Shown in pieces: positions 10,446-20,111 of a stretch of 64,000 nucleotides of DNA. The position numbers and the translations under genes were made by a program. The DNA comes from Gracilaria caudata (taxonomy: Eukaryota; Rhodophyta; Florideophyceae; Gracilariales; Gracilariaceae): positions 1 through 64,000 of the forward strand of contig JASCIV010000032.1 in assembly GCA_030374735.1 (NCBI GenBank). The letters run 5' to 3'. The notes under the pieces are model-generated. The model was given only the letters and a program-made list of their open reading frames with translations. It was not told the DNA's origin and searched no databases. How positions within the stretch are numbered: position 1 is the stretch's first letter; every line of letters starts with the position of its first letter.

Positions 10446-11088
10446 TGCCAAAAGCTGAAAGAGAAACAAGAGAAGTTCAGTGACGGATTGTTTTCACTGA
10501 ACACGACATTGGCTCTATCCAGACTCGGTCCTGTCTCGGTTGGTGAGAAGCGGAGAGATTTTGACAAGGAAAGGATCGACCGAAGTCGAAACAAATCAAC
10601 CACATGTCTTAGACAGATGGACGAGCGTGGTGACGTCGGAGATCGTGTGGATTCTTGAGTGAGCTCACGTGATCCACTCTTGGGGATTCGAAAAATAGAT
10701 CACGACAGCAATGTAATATCAGCTCTGGTAGAGGAAAACACGTTCCAACATTTTCCTCTAGAAATGAGCATCAATCAGACGTGATCTAGCCAATGCCGGT
10801 ATCGTCCAAAATCCGGTCGTCCCCGAAGCCCTCAGGAGCAGTCGTATTCTCTGACACTTCGTTCCCGTAAGCTCTCTGTTTGGCACCTATCGAAAAACGA
10901 GACCATTACAAACTTGTTGTGGCTCAAATCTCCGACTTGAATCGGACTCACCAAAGGCGTCTTCGCTGTCAAACTTGTGCGATCGTCGACGGGCATATAT
11001 TTCAGTCAACACCAGACTGAACGCCGGGTAGCATCAGGGAGCTTTTTGCTGAAGAGGAGTCTGTGATTCTTTTCCAAACGATTTCAAC
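10446..11088. promoter_or_regulatory. divergent intergenic region, FKBP / PSMA1
   Basis: 643 bp between divergent starts. It must contain both promoters, and also a possible short two-exon minus-strand coding remnant at 10786-11035 (listed separately). No clear TATA box or known operator was identified. Confidence 0.4.
10786..11035 (-). pseudogene. possible two-exon coding remnant of unknown origin
   Basis: On the minus strand, an open stretch ending at 10952 (FSLVLTEIYARRRSHKFDSE) meets a GTGAGT donor. Removing 10951-10887, a 65-nt segment ending TTCGATAG, continues in frame with an acidic tail (GAKQRAYGNEVSENTTAPEG) to a TAG at 10786-10788. The composition resembles the last membrane segment and cytosolic tail of a membrane protein. 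There is no in-frame ATG and PSMA1 starts 54 bp upstream, so a complete gene cannot fit unless it overlaps PSMA1 antisense. It may be a relic or chance. Confidence 0.25.
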
Positions 11089-11874
11089 ATGTTTCGCAAT
11101 CAGTATGACACTGATATCACGACATACAGCCCACAAGGACGTCTTCATCAAGTGGAGTATGCAATGGAGGCTGTTAAACAAGGGTCTGCTGTGGTAGGTG
11201 TTCGTTCCAAAACTCATGTGGTACTAGCTACATTGAAACGATCTGCTTCCGAGCTGGCATCTCATCAGAAGAAGCTTTCCGTAATTGACGACCATGTTGG
11301 AGTTGCTATCGCTGGATTGACCGCTGATGCACGGGTTCTCACGCGTTTCATGAGAAATGAGTGCCTAAACCATAAATACGTATACGAAACGCCACTCGCA
11401 CTCTCACGCCTTGCACTCTCTGTGGCGGATAAATGTCAGGTTTCAACGCAACGTGCTAGCAAACGTCCTTATGGAGTAGGTCTACTTATTGCTGGGTATG
11501 ATGCGACTGGTCCGCATCTTTTCCAAACTTGTCCAAGCGGCAACTACTATGAATACTATGCTATGGCTATTGGATCCAGAAGCCAAGGAGCGAAGACGTA
11601 TCTTGAGAGAACCTTTGAAGTATTCCCGGATTGCACTCTAGAGCAGCTAACGAAGCATGCGGTGCTGGCTCTACGTGAAACCGTATCATCTTCCAAAGAT
11701 ACAGAGCTTACTTTGGAAAACACGGCAGTTTCCATTGTTGGCAAGGGAACTGACTTCACCATTTACGAAGACGACGACGTAAAACCTTACCTTGATATGA
11801 TTGATGAAGACGAAAATGAACAGCCAACGGATGCTCAAGCCCCTGCCGCGGACACTTCAATGACAGACGCATAG
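11089..11874 (+). CDS. PSMA1: 20S proteasome subunit alpha type 1 (alpha6)
   Basis: Single exon, 261 aa. It starts [20 protein letters not shown], containing the proteasome alpha-subunit signature ([20 protein letters not shown] at residues 13-32). [29 protein letters not shown] and [12 protein letters not shown] match PSMA1. The tail is acidic ([12 protein letters not shown]), as in other alpha6 subunits. Alpha subunits form the outer rings of the 20S core, gate entry and dock the 19S particle; they have no N-terminal threonine protease activity. The length fits the family. It is convergent with SLU7. Confidence 0.96.
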   Translation: MFRNQYDTDITTYSPQGRLHQVEYAMEAVKQGSAVVGVRSKTHVVLATLKRSASELASHQKKLSVIDDHVGVAIAGLTADARVLTRFMRNECLNHKYVYETPLALSRLALSVADKCQVSTQRASKRPYGVGLLIAGYDATGPHLFQTCPSGNYYEYYAMAIGSRSQGAKTYLERTFEVFPDCTLEQLTKHAVLALRETVSSSKDTELTLENTAVSIVGKGTDFTIYEDDDVKPYLDMIDEDENEQPTDAQAPAADTSMTDA

Positions 11875-12047
11875 AGTTCCACCTTGTGAAGTAAAACTAA
11901 TGCTGCGAACAAGATTCTTTACATGTGGTACAACCGCTGAAGACTACCCCTTCACATCTTGCATGCGATCGACAAAAGGTCAGGGCGTGTCTCACCCGAC
12001 TCTCGCATAAGTCGTAGAGTTCTCACTGTTCGTTCAGAATGGGTTAG

Positions 12048-13661
12048 CTATGACTCCCGGGAAAGAAATTTGCTCATTGGGTCCTCCTTCATTTGTCGAC
12101 GCAATCTGTAGGCTTCCATTGCCTCCTCGGAAACTTTGTTACTGATACCCTCTCGGCTCGTGGAATTGTATGCTCTACGCCGATCATCAGCCGTTGAAAG
12201 ATCCTCTTCAGTTCTCTGTTTCCGAATTTCTTGTTCGATGCGAATTTGATGCTGTCGTTCTTCTTTCAGAGCCTCAGTTTTGTCTGTTTTGTTGCCAGTA
12301 TAAATCTGTTCTTCCCTATCCTTCCGTTCTGCGTTCTGCTCTACAAGACTTCTTGGATCTCGTCTCTCAGCTGCCTCTGCGACGCGCTCTTCCATCTCCT
12401 TCTCAGTCTCGATGGCAGCTATCCTACCGGCCTCTCCAGTGCAGAAGGCATATCGTTGCGTTTGTTGACAGCACGCATAACCCCACTTTCCGTTCTTGTA
12501 AAAGCTGCCCCATATAGCTTTATGATTCTTTTCCAGGACGTCTTCTGGATAAGCACTTACCGGTACGCTCAGGGTATTCTGCTTTTGGGGGCGCCCCTCC
12601 ACATCATACTCAACATAAGCCCCTGTCTCGGCGACGTCGGATATTCCAGGTTGCGGGACAGTATGCTCCTGACCACCGTACTTTTCAATAATCCCGGCGC
12701 GACGCTTTTCTTGCAAGTCCTTCTTCCTAGTCTCAAACTCTCTGAAAACAGCCTCAGCTCGAGAGGGCTCTGCTTGCAGATGTGGCAGTTGCTTTCCAGC
12801 TGAAGAAGCTTTCCTAGTAGTTGACTCCATTTTGGCGAGAGTCGTCACATCACCAGAAACTCTAACGAAGTTGTCGCCCGCATAGTCTTTATCTTCCGGG
12901 TCCACGTTAGGAAGTGGGTCAGCTCGCATTGATCGAGACTTTGGGTCGTAAAAAGCAGAATCGAGATCTAAGTTGTAAAGATACTTCGCAGTATCTTCTC
13001 GTATTCTTAAATTCCGCACAGAAGTCTTCGCAGACTCACCAGACTGCTGTACAACCTTCTCGTTATCTTCATCATCACTGTCGTCGCTGTCATCACTGGA
13101 ACTGTGGACTTGCACGAAATCTTTTTCCTGTTTCTTTCGGGGGTTCTTTCGGGCTCTTTCTGAGTCTGCTTCTGTGTGACTAAGAGTTTTAGAAAACTCT
13201 GCGTCGTCATAACCATTCCACCTGTCCCTCTTTCCTTCAAAGTCTAGATTAACGAACCCAATCACTTCATCGGGACGTATTCCCTGACCAGTGATTTTGG
13301 CTCCGCGTCGACGGGGTCGCTCAAGGCAGTTCTTCGCAGTATGGGTCAGAGCTCCACAATTTTCGCAAGCGCCTTTGCGATACTTTGTTGCTGCCGGTCC
13401 TTTGACTTGCCCTCGAGGGAGCCACTTTCCTAGCTGATCAAAGTTTCTTTTTCTTTCATTATGATTACCTTGATGTTTGAGTGACGGACCTTCTTGTCGT
13501 AAGTACCATGGTGCTTGAGCAATGTACTCTGGAATGTGGGGGTTGATAATCTTTCCCTCTGAGTCAACTGCGGGGGGCGCCGTGCCGGCCTTTCGAGCTT
13601 CCTCAAGTTCCTTGGCCGCCTTATAGGCTTCTCGGGTCTTGAAGCCTGTGTTTGATGACAT
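12048..13661 (-). CDS. SLU7: pre-mRNA splicing factor SLU7
   Basis: Single exon, 537 aa. The N-terminus has the family block PHIPEYIAQAPWYLRQEGPS followed by the CCHC zinc knuckle C99-x2-C102-x4-H107-x4-C112 (ENCGALTHTAKNC). RDRWNGYDDAEF, RNLRIREDTAKYLYNLD and NHKAIWGSFYKNGKWGYACC are further SLU7 landmarks. SLU7 acts in the second catalytic step of splicing and in 3' splice-site choice. The ATG at 13661 begins directly before conserved sequence. The coiled, charged C-terminus (KEMEERVAEAAERRDPRSL) is usual. Presence of SLU7 agrees with active cis-splicing in an intron-poor genome. Confidence 0.96.
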   Translation of the reverse strand: MSSNTGFKTREAYKAAKELEEARKAGTAPPAVDSEGKIINPHIPEYIAQAPWYLRQEGPSLKHQGNHNERKRNFDQLGKWLPRGQVKGPAATKYRKGACENCGALTHTAKNCLERPRRRGAKITGQGIRPDEVIGFVNLDFEGKRDRWNGYDDAEFSKTLSHTEADSERARKNPRKKQEKDFVQVHSSSDDSDDSDDEDNEKVVQQSGESAKTSVRNLRIREDTAKYLYNLDLDSAFYDPKSRSMRADPLPNVDPEDKDYAGDNFVRVSGDVTTLAKMESTTRKASSAGKQLPHLQAEPSRAEAVFREFETRKKDLQEKRRAGIIEKYGGQEHTVPQPGISDVAETGAYVEYDVEGRPQKQNTLSVPVSAYPEDVLEKNHKAIWGSFYKNGKWGYACCQQTQRYAFCTGEAGRIAAIETEKEMEERVAEAAERRDPRSLVEQNAERKDREEQIYTGNKTDKTEALKEERQHQIRIEQEIRKQRTEEDLSTADDRRRAYNSTSREGISNKVSEEAMEAYRLRRQMKEDPMSKFLSRES

Positions 13662-14408
13662 TTTAGAGCCATTAGTTAGGATGGTGAAGTCAGGCTTACT
13701 TGTCGAAGCCAGTGTGAACGACTGGACTTTGGAAGTTGAACACTTTCAGTTCTTCTGTTCACACTACGCATACGTCGGCGACGTATGGCACCTCCTCACT
13801 GAGTCCTCAGATGCGTATTTTCGGCTTTCCGCTGTTTTTACATATGTTTTTGAGGGGTTCAATTTCGTCGTGAGGAAGCGGTCAAAGGATCCGCATTCCC
13901 AGTTTCCTCAGGTTGATGTCTGCATTAAAGAAGCTACAGGTTTCCGAGCTCGTCCATGGTACAGCCTCACTGTCGTTATCGAGTAATTCAAAGCAACTCT
14001 GCATTCAAGAGTCAAAGTCCTGGAATACACACAGTGCACACGCTTTGTAAGCAACTGGGGGCTTACTCATTCTGTTACATAACTGCGTTCCGCCTTGTTC
14101 GTTTACAGCATGTGGACGATTGAGTAACTTTCGTGACAGAATCTAGGCGATAACTTGCCGCGCAATGGTTTCAGTGTCCACTCATAAAGAACTCAGCGAA
14201 CCTCTCCGGACGAATCATTTGTGACAGAAACTATTTGCTCTAAGTTGAGGTTTGGTCAGATTTGGAAGTTCAACAAGTATATGATGTTGTTCTGGATCGA
14301 CTGAGAAGTGCCATCGAAAGTTCGCACGTATTCTTCAAGGGATGCTTCCTTCGTTTCTCTGAGTGAAAACCAAGGCGACTTTGTTGAGGTTGTGCTACCA
14401 AATTTTGC
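13662..14408. promoter_or_regulatory. divergent intergenic region, SLU7 / membrane protein
   Basis: 747 bp between divergent genes, expected to hold both promoters. An open frame at 13681-13986 (101 aa) starts only 20 bp from the SLU7 ATG and matches no family; I do not call it. Nothing else stands out. Confidence 0.4.
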
Positions 14409-15116
14409 ATGCAACGCATCCGAATCCATTTTCGCGGATCTGTCTTTCCAGCTCTTACGGCTGCGGGAATTATAATTACTTCCCTACTATCTGTGGGACT
14501 CACATATGTTTGGCAGACCAAATGGCGTGAAATCGAAAGGATTCCGTTTGTTTCCGATGCGCACTATGATTCGAAACAGAGTCCAATATTCTCCGTTATG
14601 CTTTGTCTGAGTGGTATTCTTTTCGTGTTCAACGCTGTCACAACACATGTTTCTATCAGTAACGCGTACATTGGACAGTCAGTTGAAACAGATGATTCTT
14701 CTACCTCCACTTTCAGAAGGCTATCTAAAATCTCTTTGGGTGCAGGTTGTGCAACCGCTGGTTTTATGCTTTGCACTTCTGCTTTTTACGTGGAGCTTCG
14801 GGTTCATACTGTGGCGGCTGGATTGACAGGCTTTTGTTTTGTGGTGTGGTCGATATGTATAGTAATAGCATTGAGACTCGGGTTTGGACGAGAGCGCACG
14901 GTCCAGAAACCGTCATTTTGGCTTTTGCCTGGTTGTGTGCTCCTTCTGGTGGGTACTTTTATAGCTATGATTGGTGTATTTTGGGGCATCGGGGTATCAG
15001 TACCGGTTGTTGTGCTGGAGTACGTCGCGGGTGGAATTATTGTTCTGTTCCTCGTTGTTTTGAGCTACATACTCCATCCGTTGAGATTAAGCTTGACAGT
15101 ATGTGATGAAGACTAG
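14409..15116 (+). CDS. six-TM membrane protein, Frag1/DRAM/Sfk1-like
   Basis: Protein of 235 aa with about six hydrophobic helices: ALTAAGIIITSLLSVGLTYV, SVMLCLSGILFVFNAV, AGCATAGFMLCTSAFYV, AAGLTGFCFVVWSICIVIAL, LLPGCVLLLVGTFIAMIGVF and LEYVAGGIIVLFLVVLSYIL. The pattern of a first helix, a lumenal loop with a PFVSDAHYDSKQSPIF block, then five helices resembles the Frag1/DRAM/Sfk1 family (autophagy modulators in animals, plasma-membrane lipid homeostasis in yeast). The match is by topology and that loop only, so the family is tentative. The ATG at 14409 fits the first helix. A TACCTTCGTA motif lies 79 bp past the stop. Confidence 0.6.
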   Translation: MQRIRIHFRGSVFPALTAAGIIITSLLSVGLTYVWQTKWREIERIPFVSDAHYDSKQSPIFSVMLCLSGILFVFNAVTTHVSISNAYIGQSVETDDSSTSTFRRLSKISLGAGCATAGFMLCTSAFYVELRVHTVAAGLTGFCFVVWSICIVIALRLGFGRERTVQKPSFWLLPGCVLLLVGTFIAMIGVFWGIGVSVPVVVLEYVAGGIIVLFLVVLSYILHPLRLSLTVCDED

Positions 15117-15544
15117 TAGAAGACAATATGCGTTGGCGTAGGATGATGACTCGAAAAGAAAACGTGGTCAATGGAAGGAGTGTAGAAAGGCATCTACCTT
15201 CGTATGTTACAAGTTGGATCACAATCTGAACTTAATTGTGAGTGCGTGCGCAAGATGTTTATAATACTCGTTTATTGGCGGTACTTCTGGTGTACATATG
15301 TATTACAAGGGCAGTCATAGTTTGGAATACTATTGTGATATTAGGTGTTGACAGGGATCAGAAGTGTAACGTGTTGGAGAAAACTAGCATGCACGTACAG
15401 TTGAAGGTGTCCACTGGAAGAAGATGCTGAGCAAGGAGAGATAGTCGAATACTCAGACAGCCTCCGCGAAACGAAAAGGCAGACGCGCAAGGTGCACACG
15501 AAAAAGCAGGAGCGAAAACGATGCCAGTCACAGCTCGAAGGTCG
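15117..15544. other. intergenic region between convergent genes
   Basis: 428 bp of 3' flank for genes on both strands. It holds TACCTTCGTA at 15195-15204. No gene is seen. Confidence 0.5.
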
Positions 15545-16219
15545 CTAAATGTGTGGTAGGAAGGTGGGTATTTCATCCAATCTGAATCTCAGGTGCTCGT
15601 ACAAAGTGCGAGCAGTGGCAGGAGTTAAAGAAGCAAGCAGAGTAGGCGCAGGAGATTCTTGCAATACCTCTTTCATAACTATTAGTTGTTTGACGACAAT
15701 CTCGCGCAAATCATCATCTTGCTGTTCCATGGCACGTTTGAGAGCGTTTCGGGTGTGGATCATTCTGAGCTCTTTTAACAGCTCGTCGAGAGGTACAAAG
15801 TCTGTGGCCGGTGGTTTAGGAACCTGGTTACTCCACTTTATAAACTGCGCAGGACCCAAAACACGTAAAGCTTCGAAGAAATCTTGAACAGGGGCGCTGG
15901 TGACATCGCCCGTGGGCAAAGCCTGTTCGATACCGATGATGCACTCGCGCAGCCAGGCCAACTGATAGTTGCAGGTGATTCTGGCCACCTCCCTATTGTG
16001 GTTCCGCTCTGTTTCGGTGCGATTCTTCAAAGGTCGCTCTGCTGTGAGCTCTAGAGCCAGACGGTTGATTTCTGCGCGCCACGGCTGAAATTCACTCGGG
16101 AGAACATGAATGAAGTCTTCCTCAGGTAGGGTGGAGTTGCCATCGGAGCGAGAATCGGACGGAGCGTCGGACATGGGCTCGTCCAGATTGTACGGCACGC
16201 GTGGCATGAACACGGCCAT
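15545..16219 (-). CDS. hypothetical acidic helical protein
   Basis: Single exon, 224 aa from the ATG at 16219. The first 45 residues are polar and acidic (DEPMSDAPSDSRSDGNSTLPEE). The rest is predicted mostly helical, with VLPSEFQPWRAEINRLALEL, NREVARITCNYQLAWLRECI and a run of Leu/Ile heptad-like positions in KQLIVMKEVLQ, and it ends FRLDEIPTFLPHI. I recognise no family. Its length, codon texture and clean intergenic placement suggest a real gene. It shares a 361-bp divergent promoter region with EMC2. Candidates such as a small subunit of a transcription or replication complex cannot be separated by eye. Confidence 0.65.
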   Translation of the reverse strand: MAVFMPRVPYNLDEPMSDAPSDSRSDGNSTLPEEDFIHVLPSEFQPWRAEINRLALELTAERPLKNRTETERNHNREVARITCNYQLAWLRECIIGIEQALPTGDVTSAPVQDFFEALRVLGPAQFIKWSNQVPKPPATDFVPLDELLKELRMIHTRNALKRAMEQQDDDLREIVVKQLIVMKEVLQESPAPTLLASLTPATARTLYEHLRFRLDEIPTFLPHI

Positions 16220-16580
16220 CTCGGCGAAGCAAAGCGCACGAGAACTCAAAACGCGATGGGGCGACGATGCGGAGCGGTGCGCCCGCAGAAGGCGAGGGTG
16301 CAAAACGTGCGCGGGTCGAAGACACAACGAGCGCGGAGGACGGCGGCGGGCAGCGTGTAATGTTGCAGACAGAGGACATACATCTCATCACGGCGCGCGC
16401 GCGGCATCGAATACAGCGCCGTTTTCTCGCGTCAAATGCGCGCGTGGTGCATCTTTGCCGATCTCAGCGAAGGTGCACGCGCCGCTGCACTGCTGGCGAA
16501 ATGCGCTACTTTGCTGCCGGCGCAGACGTAGGCGCCTACGCGGCGCGGCGAGTGAGCCACAGCGGAACGCTCTCGTCGCC
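16220..16580. promoter_or_regulatory. bidirectional promoter region, orphan / EMC2
   Basis: 361 bp, GC-rich, between divergent ATGs. Open frames on both strands here are products of high GC. No TATA box is evident. The EMC2 start has a strong context (GTCGCCATGG). Confidence 0.4.
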
Positions 16581-17495
16581 ATGGCCGCCGCCTCCGTCGC
16601 CGCGCTGGTACCACGCGCTTCGCACAGCGCCGCCGCTGCGGCGCAGCTGCTGTCCGCCATCGCCGACGGCGCGCTGTATTTGCCCCATCTGGTGCTGCAG
16701 CACGCCAGCTTGGCTCTCACCGCTCACCGCGAGACGTCGCGCCCGTATTGGGATGTAGTGGAACAGCTGTTCATCGCCGCGTGTCAGCTGCGCGATCACG
16801 CCACTGCGTCCTCCGTGCTCGATCGCATTCTCGGCAGGTTCCCGAACAGCGCGCGATCTGGCATTCTGAAGGGGCTCCGGCTAGAGGCCAAATGCGACTG
16901 GATCGCCGCTGCAAAAGAGTATATCCATGTCATAGCCGAGCACCCTCGCTCGCAGAATGCTTACAAGAGACAGATTGCGCTGCTCAAGTCGCAACAGAAG
17001 CTACCGGAGGCTGCGGCGTTGCTTCATCACTACCTCGATTTGTTCGGTACGGATTTTGATGGCTGGGCTGAGTTGTGTTCGCTCGCTTTGCAGCTGGGTC
17101 GATTCGCACACGCCATATTTGCTGCCAATGAGCTTCTGGTGATAGACCCTCAGAACCACGCTGCGCATGTGGTTGTGGCCGATGTGTACATCACGTTGGG
17201 AGGCGTTGAACATCTTTGTCTAGCGCGCAAGCATTACGCTGCCAGCCTTTCGTTGCGTAGCGCTCCCAATCTGCGCGCTCTGTACGGCTTGTGGTTAGTG
17301 TGTGCAATTTTGGTTGACGGCAATCTTCTTGATGACGAAGCTGAGAGGGCTACTACTCTGAGACTGCTCAATGTTGCTAGAAAGGGAATCACTGCCGTAT
17401 ATGCAAATTCTTCAACTCTTTCTGGCGGCGTTTATGTGGCTACTACGCTTGGATCCAGTGTTTACACAGGCAAGAAACGAATGCTTAGAGAATGA
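16581..17495 (+). CDS. EMC2: ER membrane protein complex subunit 2 (TPR)
   Basis: Single exon, 304 aa, matching EMC2/TTC35 (about 297). TPR-like helices run through the protein: LFIAACQLRDHATASSVLDR, FPNSARSGILKGLRLEAKCD, YKRQIALLKSQQKLPEAAAL, DLFGTDFDGWAELCSLALQL, FAHAIFAANELLVIDPQNH and a final LGGVEHLCLARKHYAASLSL. The FPNSARS...LKGLRLEA and RQIALLKSQ blocks are EMC2 landmarks. EMC2 is a cytosolic scaffold of the EMC insertase for tail-anchored and multi-pass proteins at the ER. The frame is open upstream, but the ATG at 16581 starts the homology. A CCTTCGTA motif follows 17 bp after the stop. Confidence 0.88.
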   Translation: MAAASVAALVPRASHSAAAAAQLLSAIADGALYLPHLVLQHASLALTAHRETSRPYWDVVEQLFIAACQLRDHATASSVLDRILGRFPNSARSGILKGLRLEAKCDWIAAAKEYIHVIAEHPRSQNAYKRQIALLKSQQKLPEAAALLHHYLDLFGTDFDGWAELCSLALQLGRFAHAIFAANELLVIDPQNHAAHVVVADVYITLGGVEHLCLARKHYAASLSLRSAPNLRALYGLWLVCAILVDGNLLDDEAERATTLRLLNVARKGITAVYANSSTLSGGVYVATTLGSSVYTGKKRMLRE

Positions 17496-18840
17496 TTTGA
17501 CCTTCGTAAATCACAGTGAAGACCACAAAAATCTGCCAGATCCGAGCTGAATTACCGCTTTTGTGTTTGAATGTACTGTAGCGCAATGGGAATGCCCGTA
17601 GCTTTTGTTAGGAAAGTATTTACACACGTCATCATCATGCAACACTGCCGCACAGATTCGGTTACATTAACCTTGTGAAGGACGAACGATGAATAATGTC
17701 AAGAGGGTTCACATCGTTTGTCACAAAGCGTGCTGGAGAAAAGATAGACGACTTATCAGTTTGCTGAAACAATCGGCGCACGCCTGCGAATGAGCAGTGT
17801 GGCTCTTTTTGTTGTAGACGGCACGTGACTCAAGAGGATCTGAGGCACATGAGGCGAAGAGGGGCAGAGTAATGTTAGCCATTAGAACTGGGAGCAAGAA
17901 ATCCCGCCCGCCACACGCCGTCTTCCCTTCGGACGGGTTTGCAAGGGTAGTAGGGTGGCACAAGACAGCGCACATTTTATACAGAGGCTGATTACATCAG
18001 CTGCCGTTGTAAACGGCGCGTACCAACTCCGGTGCTACAACAGTTTTCGGCTATTAAACATGGACAGACAGGGTGTTGTGATCTGATTTGGATCTGCAAC
18101 GTCAGGGTGAAGGGAGATAAAAGCTCAAAGGACGAATCCGTAGCCGTGTTTGAACGATGCTTGGAGGAAGGGAGTCGCTTTTCCTCTCAGGATTGCGTTA
18201 ATACTTTTGGATCGTTTTACTAGTCAAGTTCCACCAATACGTACGGACCGCGGTCTCGAGTATTGGTTCTCAAAGCCTGGAACAAAGGTTATTGTAGCGC
18301 TGACTGCTGTCAGCCACAAATCCCTCTTCGAAGCAATTTCAAGCAAAGCAGCTGAACGAGCGCAGTCTGACGGTGAAGAGGTGCAGATGTCCACAGGGAG
18401 CACAAGGTGGCGAAGAGCACTCGGGCAAAGGCAAAGGCTCAAGGAGCGTGTGGGCTCGTTATTGAAGAAGTGATCTGTGGTAGTGCTCTGTTCAGTTCCT
18501 CGTTCGGGATTCATGTCGCTTTGTTGCAGGACAGTGCGGTTCATTCAACGTGGATGTGGGAAATCAAGTTTTGTATCGATGCTAGTTATGAATGAGTGAA
18601 CGCTCGTTTTGTCCAAAAAAAAAAAAAGACGCAACGCATGTCAGGTGCTCATGTTGAGTGTGAGATGTGAGCTTTGAGAGATGGACATGAGGCCTTCCTC
18701 ACGAACAACAAAAAGACGGCAAATGAGCAACAGGCGACAACAGCGACAGACCACACAAGCGCATGGCGACAAACGTCAAGCAAGCGAAGAAAAGAGAAAA
18801 GACCCAAAACGAACACGAAAAAAAAAGGTTAAGAAGGCAG
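17496..18840. other. intergenic region, EMC2 to ARMC1-like gene
   Basis: 1.3 kb on the 3' side of two convergent genes. It holds a motif copy with one mismatch (GACCTTCGTA, about 17499-17519) just after the EMC2 stop, an A13 run at 18616-18628, and one candidate exon near 18226-18473 that is listed separately. I see no tRNA or repeat. Confidence 0.4.
18226..18473 (+). CDS. candidate terminal exon of an unidentified gene
   Basis: An open stretch with protein-like composition (DRGLEYWFSKPGTKVIVALT, then AVSHKSLFEAISSKAAERAQ) ends with a basic helix (RRALGQRQRLKERVGSLLKK) and a stop at 18471-18473. A possible acceptor (TTTTACTAG) lies directly before it. No ATG precedes it in frame near the conserved-looking part, and I could not find a convincing first exon upstream, although a short MSRGFTSFVTKRAGEK frame begins at 17696. 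No family is recognised. It may be a real spliced gene of about 100-150 aa or a chance frame. Confidence 0.3.
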
Positions 18841-19752
18841 TTACCAAAGTCCCCAACCAGAAGTCATTCCTCTTCCAATACTATCTAACAGTCTATTCGC
18901 ACGCGCTTTCTTGCGACTTTCCTCCTCCCGTTGCGCGCGAAGTCGTTCATGCAAGGAGCTCGCACCTTGAGAAATGGTATTCTTCTTCTTCGCATTCTTT
19001 CTAGCCACGTCGCGAAGTCGTTGCCCCGATTGATCAAGATACGCCGGTTGCGCGGCTTCATTCTCCTTTTCTGAGGCAGTATCATGCATATCATCGTCGT
19101 CTTCGTCATCTTCGTCGTCCGGAGCATCTGGCAATTGTTGCACGTTGACGCCAGTCATAGTAGACACGTACGATATAAGATCTTGCGCAGGCGTTCTGGT
19201 GTAAATGACGGCGACCTCAGCGCCCATTTCAAAGGCGATTGAAATGACGCCGTGTTTGCGAACAACCAATTGCTCCACGCGCACGCAGAACACATCGTCC
19301 GAAATGCCCGGCACATGCAAGCGCACGGTACAAGGCTGTTCCAACAAGCCCGGCTCCGGCGCAGGTTTGTCGCGAAGACCAGCCCTTTGTTCCAGCTCAT
19401 CAAGTTCGTCCATCTCCTCGTCATCATTGTCATCCACCAGCTCCTCCAACACATCAAAAATGGTCTGTCTGAGTTCGCGGTCGGCGTGCGGCGCCAGCAG
19501 CAGCGTCTTGAGCGCGTCCAGCAGCTCATGTTCCGAGCGCAGCAGCTGGAAGTTGTCCGGGTGCGACGCGAGGTTCTTGAGCGCGGCGACGGCGATGGTG
19601 GCGACGGGAATGTCCTGCGCCTCGACGAAGGAGATGAGCGCGCGGAGACAGCCGTCCTCTCTGGCGATGATGGGCTGGTTGTCGGGGTCTGCGGACAGGG
19701 CGCGAAGCTGCACGGCGACGGTTCGCACGCTGGCGGCGTCGGCGACGCTCAT
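18841..19752 (-). CDS. ARMC1: ARMC1-like armadillo/HMA-like protein
   Basis: Single exon, 303 aa from the ATG at 19752. The N-terminus has armadillo-like repeats (VAVQLRALSADPDNQPIIAR, EDGCLRALISFVEAQDIPVA, VAALKNLASHPDNFQLLRSE). Then come an acidic linker (DDNDDEEMDELDELEQ) and a ferredoxin-fold/HMA-like segment (CTVRLHVPGISDDVFCVRVE, HGVISIAFEMGAEVAVIYT). It ends with an aromatic SGWGLW. This order and the terminal aromatic residues match animal ARMC1, which binds mitochondria and the MIB/DNAJC11 complex. A heavy-metal CxxC is absent, as in ARMC1. The long frame upstream of 19752 is 5'UTR in GC-rich DNA. Confidence 0.75.
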   Translation of the reverse strand: MSVADAASVRTVAVQLRALSADPDNQPIIAREDGCLRALISFVEAQDIPVATIAVAALKNLASHPDNFQLLRSEHELLDALKTLLLAPHADRELRQTIFDVLEELVDDNDDEEMDELDELEQRAGLRDKPAPEPGLLEQPCTVRLHVPGISDDVFCVRVEQLVVRKHGVISIAFEMGAEVAVIYTRTPAQDLISYVSTMTGVNVQQLPDAPDDEDDEDDDDMHDTASEKENEAAQPAYLDQSGQRLRDVARKNAKKKNTISQGASSLHERLRAQREEESRKKARANRLLDSIGRGMTSGWGLW

Positions 19753-20111
19753 GGTGCGGGCGAACGCAGAGCGGAGGCGGGGGCGGAAGAGAATCGGAAG
19801 GCCAACACGGGGGGGCGGAGCGGCAGCGACTGCGCGGCGCTCGGCACGCGGCGATGGAAACGGGCGATGGGCGCGCGTCCGCGGGGAGAGAGACAGGAGC
19901 AGAGCAAAGAGAGTGCACGCGTGCAGTGCTTCTGATTCCGTACTGAACCGTTTGCGCGCCACGTTCACACATCAACACACTTGCACACGTGGCGCAGCCA
20001 AAAAAAAAGAAAAAAAAAGTGGGCGAAAGCACAAAAAAGTTTATCTCTAAAAAGTTAACTCAAAAAAAACCAAAAATAGACGGGGCGCGTGCGTGACGTA
20101 CGAAGGTACAA
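19753..20111. promoter_or_regulatory. ARMC1-like upstream region / zinc-finger gene 3' flank
   Basis: 359 bp. It should contain the ARMC1-like promoter and the zinc-finger gene 3' end. It has several A-runs (about 20001-20070) and TACGAAGGTA at 20099-20108, 3 bp past the zinc-finger stop codon. Confidence 0.4.

Noticed and set aside
13681..13986. Plus-strand frame of 101 codons beside SLU7
   Set aside because: It starts 20 bp from the SLU7 ATG inside its promoter and resembles no family.
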